Part shown: positions 34,273 to 49,200 of the stretch, piece after piece
Layout of the letters: each line of letters opens with the position of its first letter
How positions within the stretch are numbered: position 1 is the first letter of the stretch
Assembly (NCBI GenBank): GCA_944472135.2
Contig: OX235262.1
Coordinates: 72,602,887 to 72,666,886 of the forward strand
Source of the DNA: Trichobilharzia regenti
Lineage: Eukaryota > Platyhelminthes > Trematoda > Strigeidida > Schistosomatidae
Reading direction: 5' to 3'
Length of the DNA stretch: 64,000 bases
Notes under the pieces: model-generated
Databases searched by the model: none
The model's input: only the letters and a program-made list of their open reading frames with translations
Told to the model about the DNA's origin: nothing
Translations under genes and position numbers: made by a program

Positions 34273-37200
34273 GTTAGAAAAGCTAACATAGTCTGTATTT
34301 ATCACATTCACAGCATAGGGTACTTATTCTGAAGCCATATTCAGTCAGTACAAAGTATTAAATGTCCCATTTATTCGCTTTGGAATATATTCACAAATTT
34401 AATTTAATTTAGATAAATTGACTAAATGACTGAATTTCGATGTACAGCTTTGCAGAGAAGTCCAGGAGGTCAAGTCTCCTCACCCCGTGTAGCTCACAAG
34501 TAGAGAGAGTGGAGAAAAAAGAGGTTCTGAAGAACCATAATATTCACATGGATTTAATGGATCTGAAAGACTACACAGAGGAAATACATTTATACCAGTG
34601 AAAATGTTTTAAGCTATATCACTTACTGTACTAAATTGTGTGACATGTTTAGTGTTATACTTATCAGCTGACTAGTGAGATTTGATTAGCGGTAAATTTA
34701 ATGCAAATTACGCATTAATAGTCAATTTGCATTCAAGACAAAAACCTGTATAACTCTTGAATTATTACTGTTTTTGTCTTAGAAACCTTTTTTTTCAAAG
34801 CATTTCATACTCACTTTTTTTAAATCAATAAAAAACTTCTACAGTTTTATTACTAATTACTGTTTTCAGGTTTTACAATACAAAGAAAAATGTCGAACAC
34901 TTGAACTCAAACTACAAATAGCTGAAACTGAAAACCAAAACAGAAAGGTAAAGTATTTGTCAAATATGCCCTATAAGCGACTACTCTTATCAGTTTTTTT
35001 TTCTAGCAGTTAAGTTCAGTAGGTATACATTAATTCAGAAAATATATTCTACAGGTGGACGACATCTCCACTGAATGACTTAATTTTGAGAAATTAAAAC
35101 GTTCTGCTGAGTTTCAAACACTTTGAGGTATCTGGGCTGAAGTATTTCACTGATAAATAAAACTGGAGCCCTATTTTTTCATTCTTCTGCATTCTGAGTA
35201 GAACATATGGCTTCGCCCATTCAGCTTTAGAGTTTCGGTTGCCATGGAAATGTTTTAACGAGGTAGAGTTGCTAGTCAAACACGCCAAAACTTCCGTCTT
35301 CACCAAGCCTACTACTGGCTAGGTGAGGTTAATGATTGCGTCAACTGAGGATCGAACCCAGACCTCCTGTGTATCTGACTGGTATTCTACTCCTGAACCG
35401 CCGACGCACAAAGTGTTGTCCAGTAGGTCACAAAGGCCACGCACTTAAGTTTATGATCAATTTTTTCAAAATAAAATGAAAATAGTTTGCAGGCTTTATA
35501 ATTTAAGATGAACACGGAATACCTGTTGATTTAAAGCCTAGTCATAAACGTATTATTATCAGAGCGTTATTTTCAGATCTACTAAGACCTATACGGTAGT
35601 ACGTTACCTAATTATTGTGTGGAAGATCCAAAGAGTGTTGTGTGCCATATACGTAAGCCTTGCCTTAATATTGTTTGCTGTTAAGAGGTGGCTCATTAAC
35701 TTAAGAGCTCGATTTAACACAGAAATGAAGATAATGCAAAAAGTTTGTACCTTTAAATTACCTAAACAATAATAATGGCTTTACTCCAGACGGTACTTTG
35801 GAGACAATATGGAATATTTCAGAAGGGCATGTAGTACAATACTGCATCGAATTGTCTCTCTTTATATTACATAGTAAGAGGAGAAATAATTAACGGAGAA
35901 TTTACATGAATAATAATGTCAATAAAATTATGAATATAAGATTAAAATTAAGAAGAAATATTGAAAACAACATACTAATTATAGAAAGAATGAAAAGGGT
36001 AGTTTAAACACCGTTTCTCAGTAAGTTTATAGTGTCATACCTCTCACCGTTCTTTCATTTCATAAAACACGTGACAAATAAGGTATTGTTGATTTTCTCG
36101 TACTTAGTTGTCCGAGCATAAAGTGTTTTATAATTGCTGCTAGTCCTACCTGATGAGATGCAAGGAGACAGTTGCATACAGGGAGATGCTCAGAGTCCAA
36201 TAAGATGATATTCTTCAATTCTTCGGCTGACTGACTGTTTCAAACATAGAACTTTGCACCAATGTGTAGCAGTCGGACTGCCACACTCCATGTAGCAATA
36301 AAAGCAAGAGAAAGTAAAAAGAAGTGCAAAATAGAGACAGTAAACAGATATAAGTTAAAAAGAATAGTAATATCGAAGAACAATATAGTTTTATTGGGTC
36401 ACAAGGAGTGGATGCATCTCCACCGCCCATTGAGAACGATTTTGAGCCATATCACCAATTGGTTTTTACCGTCCTGAGGACCCCAACCGGGAAGTCTACA
36501 CCTTCCTACGTGACTGGCTTGAACTAACTGTTGTGAATTCGATTGACTGATGAAGCCATGTTTTGGTTCGACCACCACAGGCTCTTCCCCAACCTGATCC
36601 TATGTCAGTCAGCTAACACTGCCCGTTGAGGAAAGCTATGGCTAAGCTAGGCATGCGTAACACATGTCCTAACCATCTCAGTCGATGTAACTTCCCAGCC
36701 TCGCCGATTGATTTCCCCTCCCACCTACCTAGCACTCGACGAATGCCTCACCTCGATATTGCTCACCTTATTCTACCACCACCTAACATGGGAGATGGAA
36801 CGAAGACACATATGATCAAAGATAACTAGCCGGTCTTTTCGTATCTATCACTTTCAGTGGCCGTGTCTCACAGACATATAGAAAGACTGGGCGGACTGCT
36901 GAGCAGTACACACGCCCTTTGGTCTATTGCCGGATGGCAAATACTAAACGAGCCTTCTGTATCCGTTCTGAGATTTCGTCAATGATCTACTCGTTTTGGT
37001 TGATGCAACTTCCCAAATAAGTGAAGTGGTCAACGCGCTCTGCCACTTCACTCTTTGAATGAGTTCAAGGGTCTATCCACAGTGGTGATAACGAGTTGAT
37101 TTAGAAACACTCTACTTGCTCTAATGACAGCTTTGACTTTCCTCCGCAATGCAGCAAAGTCTTTTTTAAGTATGTGAGGAAAGATTAACGAGGACCAATA

Positions 37201-40200
37201 AAGAAGAATAGATAGAATACATGAATTAACTAACTTTAAAAGTAAACACTGAGTGATACCAAACTGTTTTAACTTTCTCACCTATAAAGTTACACGAAAT
37301 ATCGTTTCAGACATTAACATTGATGTGGAAAATCCAGGAAGGATTAGAGGAAAGACAGATGTCTTCCTTCCAAAACTTTTCACATCAAAACTCCTCAGAA
37401 TAGGATTACGCAACCCGTATGAATAGGTAACAATTGTATACGAATTTAGAATTCATTTTTGCACAGATGACAGAAAAATATTTATACCTAAAATAACATT
37501 TCAATGAAAAAGTAATTAAGGGAGATCATGTTCTATGGACTTGACGTAACTTGATTCAACTTAGGTAAGAGAAATTTTGCTAAGTGTTCCTACTTCTACA
37601 AAGTATCCACTAATAGTCTTTCAAGTAAACAGATAAAAAAGGTATCAACCACATAATCGTAATTGGTACACTTATGACGGATCAAGCTATCTAAGTGACC
37701 TTAAATAATAACTTCTTAAAAAAATTTAATAGTGTACCCTAAGACGAGTATGCAGGGGACAAACCAATCTAGTGATTAAAGTTAACCCGCATTTATCATT
37801 TTATTATTATTATTATCATTATTATTAGTGTTATTATAAAAAGCAAATCCGATTATCAACTTTATATTAAACAATAATTTGCAAAATAAGAAAAAGAGAG
37901 TTAAGATACACATAAATTTTAACTACCTCACAGTAGGATCACTGTTCAACTAATAATTACTTAAACTGATAATTATGGAAAATAAAACGTTGAATTCTAC
38001 TAAATCTTCTTCTCTTGCACTCTCTCTCTCTCCTTCTCTCTTTGGCTCTCTTGGGTCATCAATTAATCTGATAAATAGGATATAAATATTTTTATTTATT
38101 TTGGTTTCAATTTCTGAAGATCCTAAATGCTTAAGTTTTAAAGGAAAATAAATTTGCTAAAAGTAAACAGCTTACTGGATGATATTCTGAATTTAAATAG
38201 AAGAAATTAATGGTAAATGTTATCAAGTTATAAAAGCTAGGATGACTTAACATCAAAATCTAAAAATTCATTGATTGTGATAGGCAGAAATGAGAGAATT
38301 ATTTGTCTTTAAGTTAGTTATACTGGAATGAAATGCTTAGTCTCAGTTGAGATGCCGACTGTTAGCATGAACGCTTCAACTATATATCTTAGGATTAATG
38401 TGATGTTATTTTTGGTTATTAATGATGGTAATGGACAAAGCGCATATCCTTGATTCTACTGCTAGTCACCATCAATCAAATATTTGAGAAAAGGTATTAA
38501 AAGTAAAGATCTCTTCACCATAGATAAATTTAAAAGCTCACTGATTTCAATGACTTTGGTTAACTTAACAAGTATGTTTAGATTGTGTAGAGTTAGGTGA
38601 AACATGAAACTTTATTTTTGACACCACAGTAAAAACTAAGTAAGAAATAGCCAGTCATACGATAAAATGAACTATAAAGGAAGACTTCGCGAATTCATGA
38701 ACTTCAGTAGAGCTTCAAAACTGAATACTCTACAAAGGTGATTATGTACATATCTACGTTCGTGTCTTAGTGGTAGAATCTAATGCTCACTAGTGAATGG
38801 CCCTATTCAGGTAGGTAGTTACCTGGGTTCTAGTGGGAAGCCGTGACCAGTTCAGTATAGCAGATCGAGTGTGAGGACAAATACTCGTAACCGATGACAT
38901 TCGCTGGTGGTCGAGCCATATCATGAATTGCCATAGGTTGGAATTCATGACCTGCCTATTGAGTCGAGTCTCAGCGGCTTAATGGTCTACAGGCTAGCTC
39001 GTCTTATAACCAGAAGTGGGTGCGTACTGCAAAAGAGTCCCAAACTAGGATGACGAAATAGTCGCTCAGTACTCTTAGGTTTTCGAGTGGCCACCTAAAT
39101 AATATCGGTTAATGACGAAATCCTCCAACCAATCAATCACCTGCAAATCAAATTTGAATTATTGGTAGAATTTAGCCACTCACCTAGATGGTCTGGGTTC
39201 GATCCCCCGCCGACTCATTCCTATTCCTTGTCTAGTCTACTAACCGACAATAAAATTAGAAAAACATGGAAGGTTGAACTTGAGGGTGACAACCTTAAAC
39301 CGTGAAGACAACTCCACTGCTACTGGAACTTAAAAGTTTGAGACTCTATGTTTTATTAGGAACGAAGGAATTATAGGTGTATATTAGAGACTAAGAAAGA
39401 GGTATAAACACAAGGGTGGGTCAGATTTTAACAATTCAAGTGAGTATGCCACCCTATGTTCCAGTAGCTTTGGTGTAGTTCTTACAATGATCTGAGATTG
39501 CAAGTCTCATAATCGACTCTTCCTCTTGCTTGCAGTCACTACTAAGCACTAAACTGGGTGGGATTAAGTAGTGTGTCGTTCGTGTATAAAACTCGGATCA
39601 GGTGGGTGGTTGGTCAGCTTTCTACCACTGAATCATCATCGTACAACTTTTTTCAGCTGTCCCATTAGAAACTAAATAGTTTTGTATTACATTGGGCATT
39701 TTTATCGGTTTGTTTATTTTATTTAGCAACCTCTGTATTCCCATAATGGTATGTGACAATTGTATATGCATCAAACTTTCAACTGAGAATTTTGGCAGCA
39801 GTTAACAAATTCACTAGATCTTGCCCGTATTAACTTTATTTATTTTAGAATTTATGTGAGGAAAGAAATGCTCTCAATCCAATCTATTCATATAATAAAA
39901 TTTCGTATCATTTATATTTTATATATGAATCTTCACAGATATACTATATTGCAAAGCATGAATCTTTTATAATTTTCAATTTATAGGCTGGTATGGATGA
40001 AAATACAGCGGAATATGAAGCCACTCTTCTTAGACTTGAAGAAGAGCAGCAGAGGTATCTTGTGATTATTATTATTATTTGCATTCTATGTTTACCACTA
40101 TGAGTTATTAGCATGAATATGTTGCGAAAACACTTGGCTTACTAAATTATGTGATGAATACTAGCCATTCATTCATATAAGACAATCTTAATGATCTATT

Positions 40201-43200
40201 TACTTTCAAATCAGATAAGTCATTAAAAAACGAAGTTGTTATAAATTCCACGAATATCATATAAGAAAGGCAATACTCAAATTCACAAAACTAAAGATTC
40301 TGTATTTTGTACTCAAAATGGTGTCAGCAGTAGGCATACAGATCCTTGAGAAACATGTTATTAGTATTGTCCCCCTGGGTTTTGAGTGGAAAACGGAGCT
40401 TCAACAGTGCGTTCCTATTTCATCCTGTTCTCTGAACTCCTTTTCTTAGCTAGCTTCATGATTTCCCATAAGTTCTTATCTCCTCACAATATCTCCTACA
40501 CATCACCCTCGAATTCACGTCCATCTCCTAATTTCTCATCCGGATTCCACTTAAAGGTCTGTATAGCGTGCTAAGTCACCCAACGGGCTCCTCTGTGTGT
40601 GTCTGATCCGTTTCCATTTCCTTCGATACATTTTTTGAGCTATAAGTTCTTAGCTAGTTTGTCCCCAGAACTCCTTGTTCTTAATCCTTTCCAGCCATCT
40701 GATCTTCAGCATGAAACAAAGGCAGCTGTTAATAAAAGTCTACAGCCTACTGGAAATACTTTTTGTTGCACGACAAGTCTCCGAACAAATTAGAAGCTCT
40801 GAATGACTTGACACTATTGTTGATAATTCTGATCTTCCTTTTATGTTGAGTGTTAGCAGATTTCTACACTGACTCCAATGTAATGAAAACCTGTCTCGCT
40901 TTCTGGTTCCTAGTTGGATTTAACATCCTTATGTTTACTGCCTGTAGTGAAACGATGTTGTCTAGATAGATGAAAGAGGTAACCTCCTTTAAATTTCTCT
41001 AGTCGATAATGATTAGTGCTTGTTGTTCCCGACTGGTTATCTCCATCACTTTCGCTTTTCCTATGTTCCCTTGAAGTCCTCTCTTTCCTGCTTCTTCTAC
41101 CGATTTGTCAATTTTCGCCTGTTAGCCTTCGAGTTTATTCGATATTAGACATAAATCACCCACAGAGTCTAGATCCTCCAGTGTCGTTTTGGTCAGTTCA
41201 GCCTATTATGCCCGTCTCCTTGCTTCACACTGTTTGCAGCATGATCCAATTCATTACAACTAGTAATATCGTTGGTAATGGTAGGCAACTTTGTCCTATA
41301 CACGTTCCCACTTCAAAGGCTTCTCTGAGTTTTATACTGTGAATTAATTAGTATGTCGTGACTGAGCAGTTTCCGAATTACTTCACGTTCGCTATAAACT
41401 ATATATGTTGGTTTTTAAATTATTACTGAGAATCATTCCAGTGATTACAGAATTCAAGGACTAAAACTCTACAAAGTAGTATACGTACTCATTTTCTGCC
41501 AAACTTTGTAGCCTCAAAAGAAAGGAACAGATATGTATTGTTACTATAATGAACAGACACATGTATAAGCAGCAACAGATTTAATCGTTTTAACGTGACA
41601 AATGTGAACTTTAATTGTTTCTAATTGAAGAAGTATCCAAACATTTGTGTCTCAATAGCTTTTTTCAATAATGTTTTTTTTTAAATGTCATCAAAAACTA
41701 GTCTGGTTTCTATCATAAATCCATACAACTATCTTTTACACTAATTAAGGTTATTCGATTTTTAGAAGAAGAAGTTCATCTGCGGCTATCCAAGATATGC
41801 TATATAAGAATAAAAGTGAAGACCCTCCACCCAGAGAACTGTTTGTAAACCGAATCAAAATTACTGGTTGATAGTCCAAAATTTGATCAGATATGTACAG
41901 CGGTGATGGCTGCTTAGCTAGCTGGAGTGCTTGAATGAACAGACGAATGTAACATGACAGTGTGTGTCAAATGGTGTAGATGCTTGACCGCACCCTTTCC
42001 GCTTAAACAGTCAAATTAAAAAGTGATGGTTTGCATCCAGTGTTGAATGATAAAAGCTGCCGGCTGATGATTCTAGGGAATCATTTACCGCTACTCATTT
42101 AAACTAGACACTTTTATATTAAGACTATAGGCTAGTGTACAGCTAATTCCCTGGTGTAACATAAGTATTTATTATAATGATAAATTTTACTTGAACAACG
42201 CTACACACATGCGACTGACACTGAACTAAGTTTAGACCAATTTTTTGAGTATTAAATCTTGAAAACCACCTCGATGTACCACATTATGCATGACTACAAT
42301 TAAACAAAATATGACAGAAGGAGTATGTTAGTAATCTGATATGTGTATATTAAAGGAAGATACATAAACTATTTGGAAATCAGCAGTAAAATGAAAGATA
42401 CCAGCCATTTTTACAAGGTATATTTTATCTTATATTTATTCATAAAACAGAGCGTCAACTCTTGCTGGTGTAAATACAATGCTACGAGAACAATTAGATC
42501 AAGCTACCCATACAAATCAAACACTTTCATCTGATTTATCACGAATTAAAGAGGAAGCAAGTCGGCTACGTGAAGTTCTTGAACGTAGAGAAGCAGAATG
42601 GAGAAATGAAGAAGCTGCTTTCAATGATTACTTTACAATGGAACATGGAAGATTACTTGCCCTATGGAGAGCAGTTGTAGCATGTCGTCGTCAGTTTGTT
42701 GAAGTTAGAGGTCAAGTAGAAAGAGAGATTGGTGCTGCTCGAGTTGAATTATCTAGAGTATCAAGAGTGTGTCAAACAGCCTGTGAAAACTTTGCATCTA
42801 ATTTACGTACAATGGAGACTAGAAATCTAGTGAGTTGATGCGCTTTTCAACTAGACACTTTGTTTTACTTTCAGTTACTAGCTGTAGCACAATACCTAAC
42901 GGCTTATTAATGTTTTCATCAGTATATCTGTAGGGTATAATTTGTTTCCAAATCAGAATTTGAGGTACTTATTACAATATGGATGTGTCCAGTACAATTT
43001 TAAGGAAAAGTTTTCAGTGTTTCCAGTGAAAAAATGTTACGTCATAAAGAATCTGTAAAACTGTAACAACAGAAGACAAGGGCCAGGAAACAGATCGTTT
43101 ATTAAGGAAATCAACACATACTTATAGATTTTCATGTACATTATTATAGATTGTTGTTAGCAGAAAAACACAGTATTCTGATTAGTTGTTTCTCACAGAA

Positions 43201-46200
43201 AGTTAACCTTGCATCTCTTTGCGACTGTTTCTTGAATGTCAGATCATCTATATGTTAACTATATCCGCCTACGCAAAACCTTTGTTGTCATTTTTCTCAC
43301 GACCAATATTGGGGACATAAACATTGACGTAAATTACTATCCACCAATTTGGCTAGCAGCCAGCTCTCACCACAAAACAAGCAAAAAGTGACGGGAAGGT
43401 CACCAAAATACTCATGTATAACGTAGTTTCTAAGGCAGTACGATATCCAGTGTCGCCTAGTTTTTTGAAACACAAAAGGAAATGATAATTTAGGGACCTG
43501 TATTGATCGGCTATTGATCCGTTTATGGGATATTTTTAATTCTGGATGTGACTTAAAGTGACTGATGAGTAAATCATTGTAGAACCTCCCCTAGATGGTC
43601 ATCGATCCCAGTAATTACTATTACTCTGATTAATTCCATAGTTTCTGAGTACAATATATGTCCTCAGCTACACATTTCTACTCTACCTGGTTCTCTAAAA
43701 TCACTTTCATCTGGTTCCAACACTACCCACAAGTTTTTGTTTACTCGCCACAGGATTTTCTTTACGCCTTTCTTGGATGTCTAACACGTCACTACTTATT
43801 CGAGATTCCATCGAATGCCTTCCTCATGTGTGATGTCATTCATCAGTCTCCTTAGCTTATGTCCAATCTGGTTCCATTTCCTTTTGTAGATTTGTTCACC
43901 AATGAGTTCTGGGCTGGTGTTCTACCTGCATATCGTCTCTGGTTAACTGATCCTCCAATAAAATGCAAGAACAGAAACGTGATCACACGATATTGAAAAA
44001 CATGGAAGAGAGAATATTTAAATACAGAATTTTAGTTTAGTTTAGTTAAATGTCCTTATAGTTGGGCCAATAGCCTAACTAGTAGACCAGAAGATTTTAA
44101 TAACGAAATCAAATAAATAAGAAAAATATTACTAGTGAATAACTACACACCAGGATTTATTCATAAATATATGAAGAACCATAAAAAAAAAACTTAGACT
44201 AGAAATACAGTTGACGAAAATAACGAAAATAATATAGAATTCAAAGCCTCTGCAATACTGTCGTATAAAGAGGGGATCTCAGAGGCCTTACGTAGAATTT
44301 TAAATGCCGTTGGAATTAGGATGGCATTTAAACCGACCAACTCTCTCAGAGATAAACTTTATCGGCTTAAGGACCCAATGGATTCAATTAAGAAAGACAA
44401 TGTAATCGACCAAATATCACGTAATGACTGTGACGTCAATTTCTTTATGATTATAGCTTGAAACCACACAGTATTTTTGGTACGATTATGGAATTTTCAG
44501 CATGTGATATCGGTAGCCCAAATTTCGCAGACTGACCACTGATATCAGGTGTGTGTCGGCAGAGGACTGAACTCCGGGCCATGAGTATGGTCGGTGAGAA
44601 TCCTAACCACTGTGCCACTGAAGCAAAGGTCAAACTAGTAGATTGGTGTCAATTAAATTATTGGAGCATAAAAATTTAGCTAGACCTTAAATAATTGACC
44701 CTATTAAGTTAAATAATCTAGAAAAACAGAGCTGAGCCATTGCACTGCATTCACTTGCATGTAATCACAGAATAGGGTGGGTGAAACAGGATGAGAGTAT
44801 TAAAAGCAGAATAGTTAGGTAAAGAGAGAGATAATCACTGAAGCTTTTTTTATGGATTCAACACCTCACACGTGCAATCGGAATGTCGCAAAGCCTATAC
44901 TGGGGATATGGACAGTGGCAACAAACAACAGAGGGAAGTTGGAGAGACAGATAAGGAGAAAAAATATGTAAGACAAACTGCAAAACCGTATGACAAAATT
45001 GATATCATTATGATCAGCAATAATTTATGCTCGAAACCTTATCAACCAGTTGTTAATATTGCATCACTGTGTGATATTTAAAAATAAACTTATATAATAT
45101 GGAATCACATTTTATCACAGTGCCCAAGTTCTACACTTATATTAAGTAGAGAATAGTCAACACATTCAGAAATTTCGTTGCATTTAGACTGATATGTCTC
45201 ATTTAACATGATAACACTAATTTAATACATATGTACACAATAACTTTAGCCAATAAGTAAAGTAGATGTTATATTCCTATGTACAGAGGATCATAGAACC
45301 CCTGCGGGCGCGTACTGATGAAGAGTACCAAACTAGAACAAAACAGCTGGCTGTCCACTACTCCCAGGTTTTTCAATGGTTGTCTAACTGATGGCAGCTC
45401 ATGATGAAATCCCAAAGTCATCGAAATTAATCAAATATTACACTAAACATTCAAAATGCTAGAGATAGCCTATGGCTCAGAATGAAGACGAGAATTATTT
45501 GTTGGTCTTCGGGCCTCGTGGAGGTTTTGTCAACAAGCTTGATATTAATTTTGGCACTAATTCAAGGGGATCAGTAGTTTCTATAGAAAAACACCTCACT
45601 AACAAAATGTACATCAGGACTTTTTACCAACTACCGATCATGCAACACTTAGATTATGTAACCCACATGAGTCCAGTTGAGTAAAAAAAAACACTGTTTC
45701 ACTATGCTGTCATTTGAAACAGTAGTTTCTCTTCTAAACTATAGATGAAATTTCATCCCACTTACTGTTTTGATCAGAACATAATTGTATGCAACTGTAT
45801 TAGATAACATCTAGCAAGCGATCGATGTATTCACACCTTTACCAAAATAAACTTCCTACATAAAACACTCCATTTCACTGGAACAAATATCATCAAAAGG
45901 TTGGTAAGAAAAATAAACACTAATGGATTGAATTACTTGTGAATTCATTGACAGGTTTTACCAAAATGAAGTAGAAAATAGACATAAGTTTAGTAAGCAA
46001 GAAGTGTTAAAATGGATACATAAAAGGAATAATGGTAATAACAATAATAATAAAGATAAAGAACACATGCCAGCAGTTCATGTGAATAAGGAATGAAATT
46101 CCTATTGCTTAGAAAGACTTCTTGTCGATAACAAGCTCAACTATACAACGTTTTGTTAGCGTTATTTTACAGTGGATAGATAGCAGAGTTTCTATTGATC

Positions 46201-49200
46201 CACTACCCGTGATCTGAATACATTTTAGCATATTTTCAAGTGATATTTTGCAGATATTTAACTGATTTTAGGATTTCATCATGAACTGACATCAGTTAGA
46301 GGACCATTGGAAAACCTAAGAGTACTGGATAACTCTTTCACCAGCCCAGTTTCGGACTCTTCAACAGTACTCACTCAGACTGCGGGGTTCGAACCCAGGA
46401 CCTTCTGGTTACAAGGCGACCTCGTAAATCATTAAGCCATTGGGACCCGATCCAATGGGCAGTGTATGAACTCCGAATTCTGCTAATTCATGATATGACT
46501 CAACCACTAGCGAATGTCATCTGTGGCGAGTATTCGTCCTCATACCCGACCTGCTGTACTGCACTGGTGACGACTTGTCACCAGAATCCAGGTAAAACTG
46601 CCTACCTGAATAGAGCCAGTCGCTAGTGAGCACCAGACTGGTATTCAATTGTTAGTTTGCAGGGATTTGTTTGGTTTCAGGATTGTATATGATAACACAT
46701 GTTTATTTCTAGGTTACATTAGATCAAGAGAAGAATGATAAGAAGAAATTAGAACATGAATTGGAAGAATTAACACGAAATTGTGAAAATATCCGTCAAC
46801 AAGCTAATGGGCAACTTGAAGAAGCAAATAAGAAAATAGCCAGCCTGATGAGTCAAATAGAAGAAATGGGAAAACAACTTTCTGATCGTGATCATACAAT
46901 TGATTGTTTACAACGACTTCGTACTGGTCAAAGTCTTTGTGGGCGTAAAGGTATGTATTCCTGATAAATATTTAAATTCTGCTTAAAGAGACTGAGTATA
47001 CTTGTCAATAAAATTTAATAGTTTTGATGCGAACACCAAGCGAACAAGCGACTTGACAAATTTAATTTTTAAAAATATCCTAAAGGCTCAAAAAGTGAAT
47101 GTTGACAAGGGCTATCTCAAACAAAAAAGTTAATGTGGAAGGAATATCCTTTGTTTCGACGTCTCTGAAATAAAACTAATATGTCGAGTGCTATCTTACC
47201 GTGGCGTCTATTTTGGAGAATAAATTATTATAATAATATTCCCTTGGGTCCCGAGGGAGACATAGGGCTTCAACAACACATCTCCATTTTCTTCTATCAT
47301 GTGGTGTCCTCTTCAGGTGATTAGTCGCACGATTGTCCATAATCTCTCATCTCCTCCCCATTACAGGATCTCCTCTGTGTTATCCTTGCACCGACGAGTC
47401 AATCGTCGTTTCCCATTGTGTTTCCACTTGAGCCATGGCCTGAATTGAGTGTGATGTCATTCGACGGCCTTCTCAGCGTATGCCCAATCCATCTCAATTT
47501 TCTCCTACATATTTGTTGAGCTCTTGGCTGGTTTGTTTCCAGCCAGAGTATTTTCTTGCTAATTCCTTCTGACCGGCTGGCCATTTGATCTTCAGTATGG
47601 CAGCTGTTGATAAAAGCCTATGGCCTGTTGAAAGTGCTTTCCGTGACGAGCAGTGTAAGTTTCTGACCCACATAAAACATAAAACTGTGTTGAAAATCTT
47701 AGCGCTGTTCTTTATGCTGAGTGCAGCAAAGATTTACAAATTAATTACAGATTGATGAAGTTGTATCTTGCCTTTCCAATTTCGGCTTTGGGAAACAAAT
47801 AGAAATTTTGAGTGACGCTGTCTATTTACCATAAATTTTCAGACTTAAGCACGAATTGTTTGGTTACGGGTATGATCACAAGATGACATAAGTTCAAGAA
47901 TAATTAGAAAACTTGGATGTACTAAACAACTGTTTCGTCCCAGTTTCAAACTCTCTATCAGCACGCATCCACCGGGGTTTCGCCTTGTTACCATAAGTAT
48001 ATCTCTTTAGCTGTTCATCTGAAACAAATCGCATACATTGTGATGTTATACATGTCACTCTTCATGTAGTAAAGCAGTAAAGTGTTTAATTAATTAGAGC
48101 TCAAGTTAATAAATTTAAAGGCTTTGTTCTAGCATATCTGGTATTTCCAAAGCATTACGTCAGTGTTAGTACAGACCTTAGCGTAATATACCTTACTGAC
48201 AGGATGACAGCTTTCAGTTCTTTTCCGCTGTCGCTTAAACACCCAGAGCTAGACATCAGTCAGCAATAGGCTGGGATATTGCTGTCTCGATTATATCAAC
48301 AAAAAACCCAGCCTCCGTAACGTCCTTTCCAAAGAACATCGAAAGGAGCTGAAAGAACTGAAGGATAATGAAAACTTGATCATCACGCGACCATATAAAG
48401 GCTCTGGAATCGTCCTGATGAACAAATCAGACTATCTAAGCAAACTCTCGATGATACTATCCGATGATAAAAAGTTTCAGAAACAGTCTCCACAGAAAGA
48501 TCCCACTGAACAGACGGATCTCCAGCTAACAAAGATATTGAAGAAAATGAAGGACGAATCCATTATCAGTTCAAAGCTATACGAACAACTGCGCCCATCT
48601 GGTTCTACAACGCCACGTATGTACGGCTTACCCAAGGTGCACAAACAAGACGTCCCACTCCGCCCAATACTAGATATGATAGATTCCCCATATCATACAA
48701 TCGCGAAATGGCTGGTGGAGATTCTCGGGCCGGTGAAAGAGAAGCTGTCAAGACATAACCTCCGCGACACATTCGACTTTGTTGATTCAATTAAGAATGT
48801 CAATGTGGCAGAAAAGAAAATGGTCTCCCTGGATGTCGTGTCTCTCTTCACCAACGTTCCACTGACAGAAACCGTATGTTTCCTTTGTGACTACATTGAA
48901 TCCAATAACATCAATGTCGGTATACCAATTCATTACCTGAAAGAACTGTTACTTCGATGCACCTTCAACGTATACTTTAGTTTCAACAAAGAAATATACA
49001 GGCAAGTAGATGGAGTAGCAATGGGTTCTCCCTTAGGACCCCTTCTAGCCGACTGCTTTATGGCTAGCTTAGAGAACAACGCCTTATCAACAACTATCAA
49101 CGACCTCCATCTCTACAAGAGATACATCGATGATACTTTCATTATTTGTGATGAGAACTGTGATTTAAAAAACCTACTTCAAATCTTCAATAATGCCCAC

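Noticed and set aside
41766..41850. Possible exon after ATTTTTAG in the CROCC intron
   Set aside because: Exons 39987-40054 and 42451-42829 join directly as LEEEQQR-ASTLAGVNTMLRE, as in other rootletins.
45958..46097. Possible extra CROCC exon after a TTGACAG acceptor
   Set aside because: The flanking exons (42829 and 46713) already join in phase and match rootletin without a gap. The frame becomes Asn-rich with no donor in phase before its stop.
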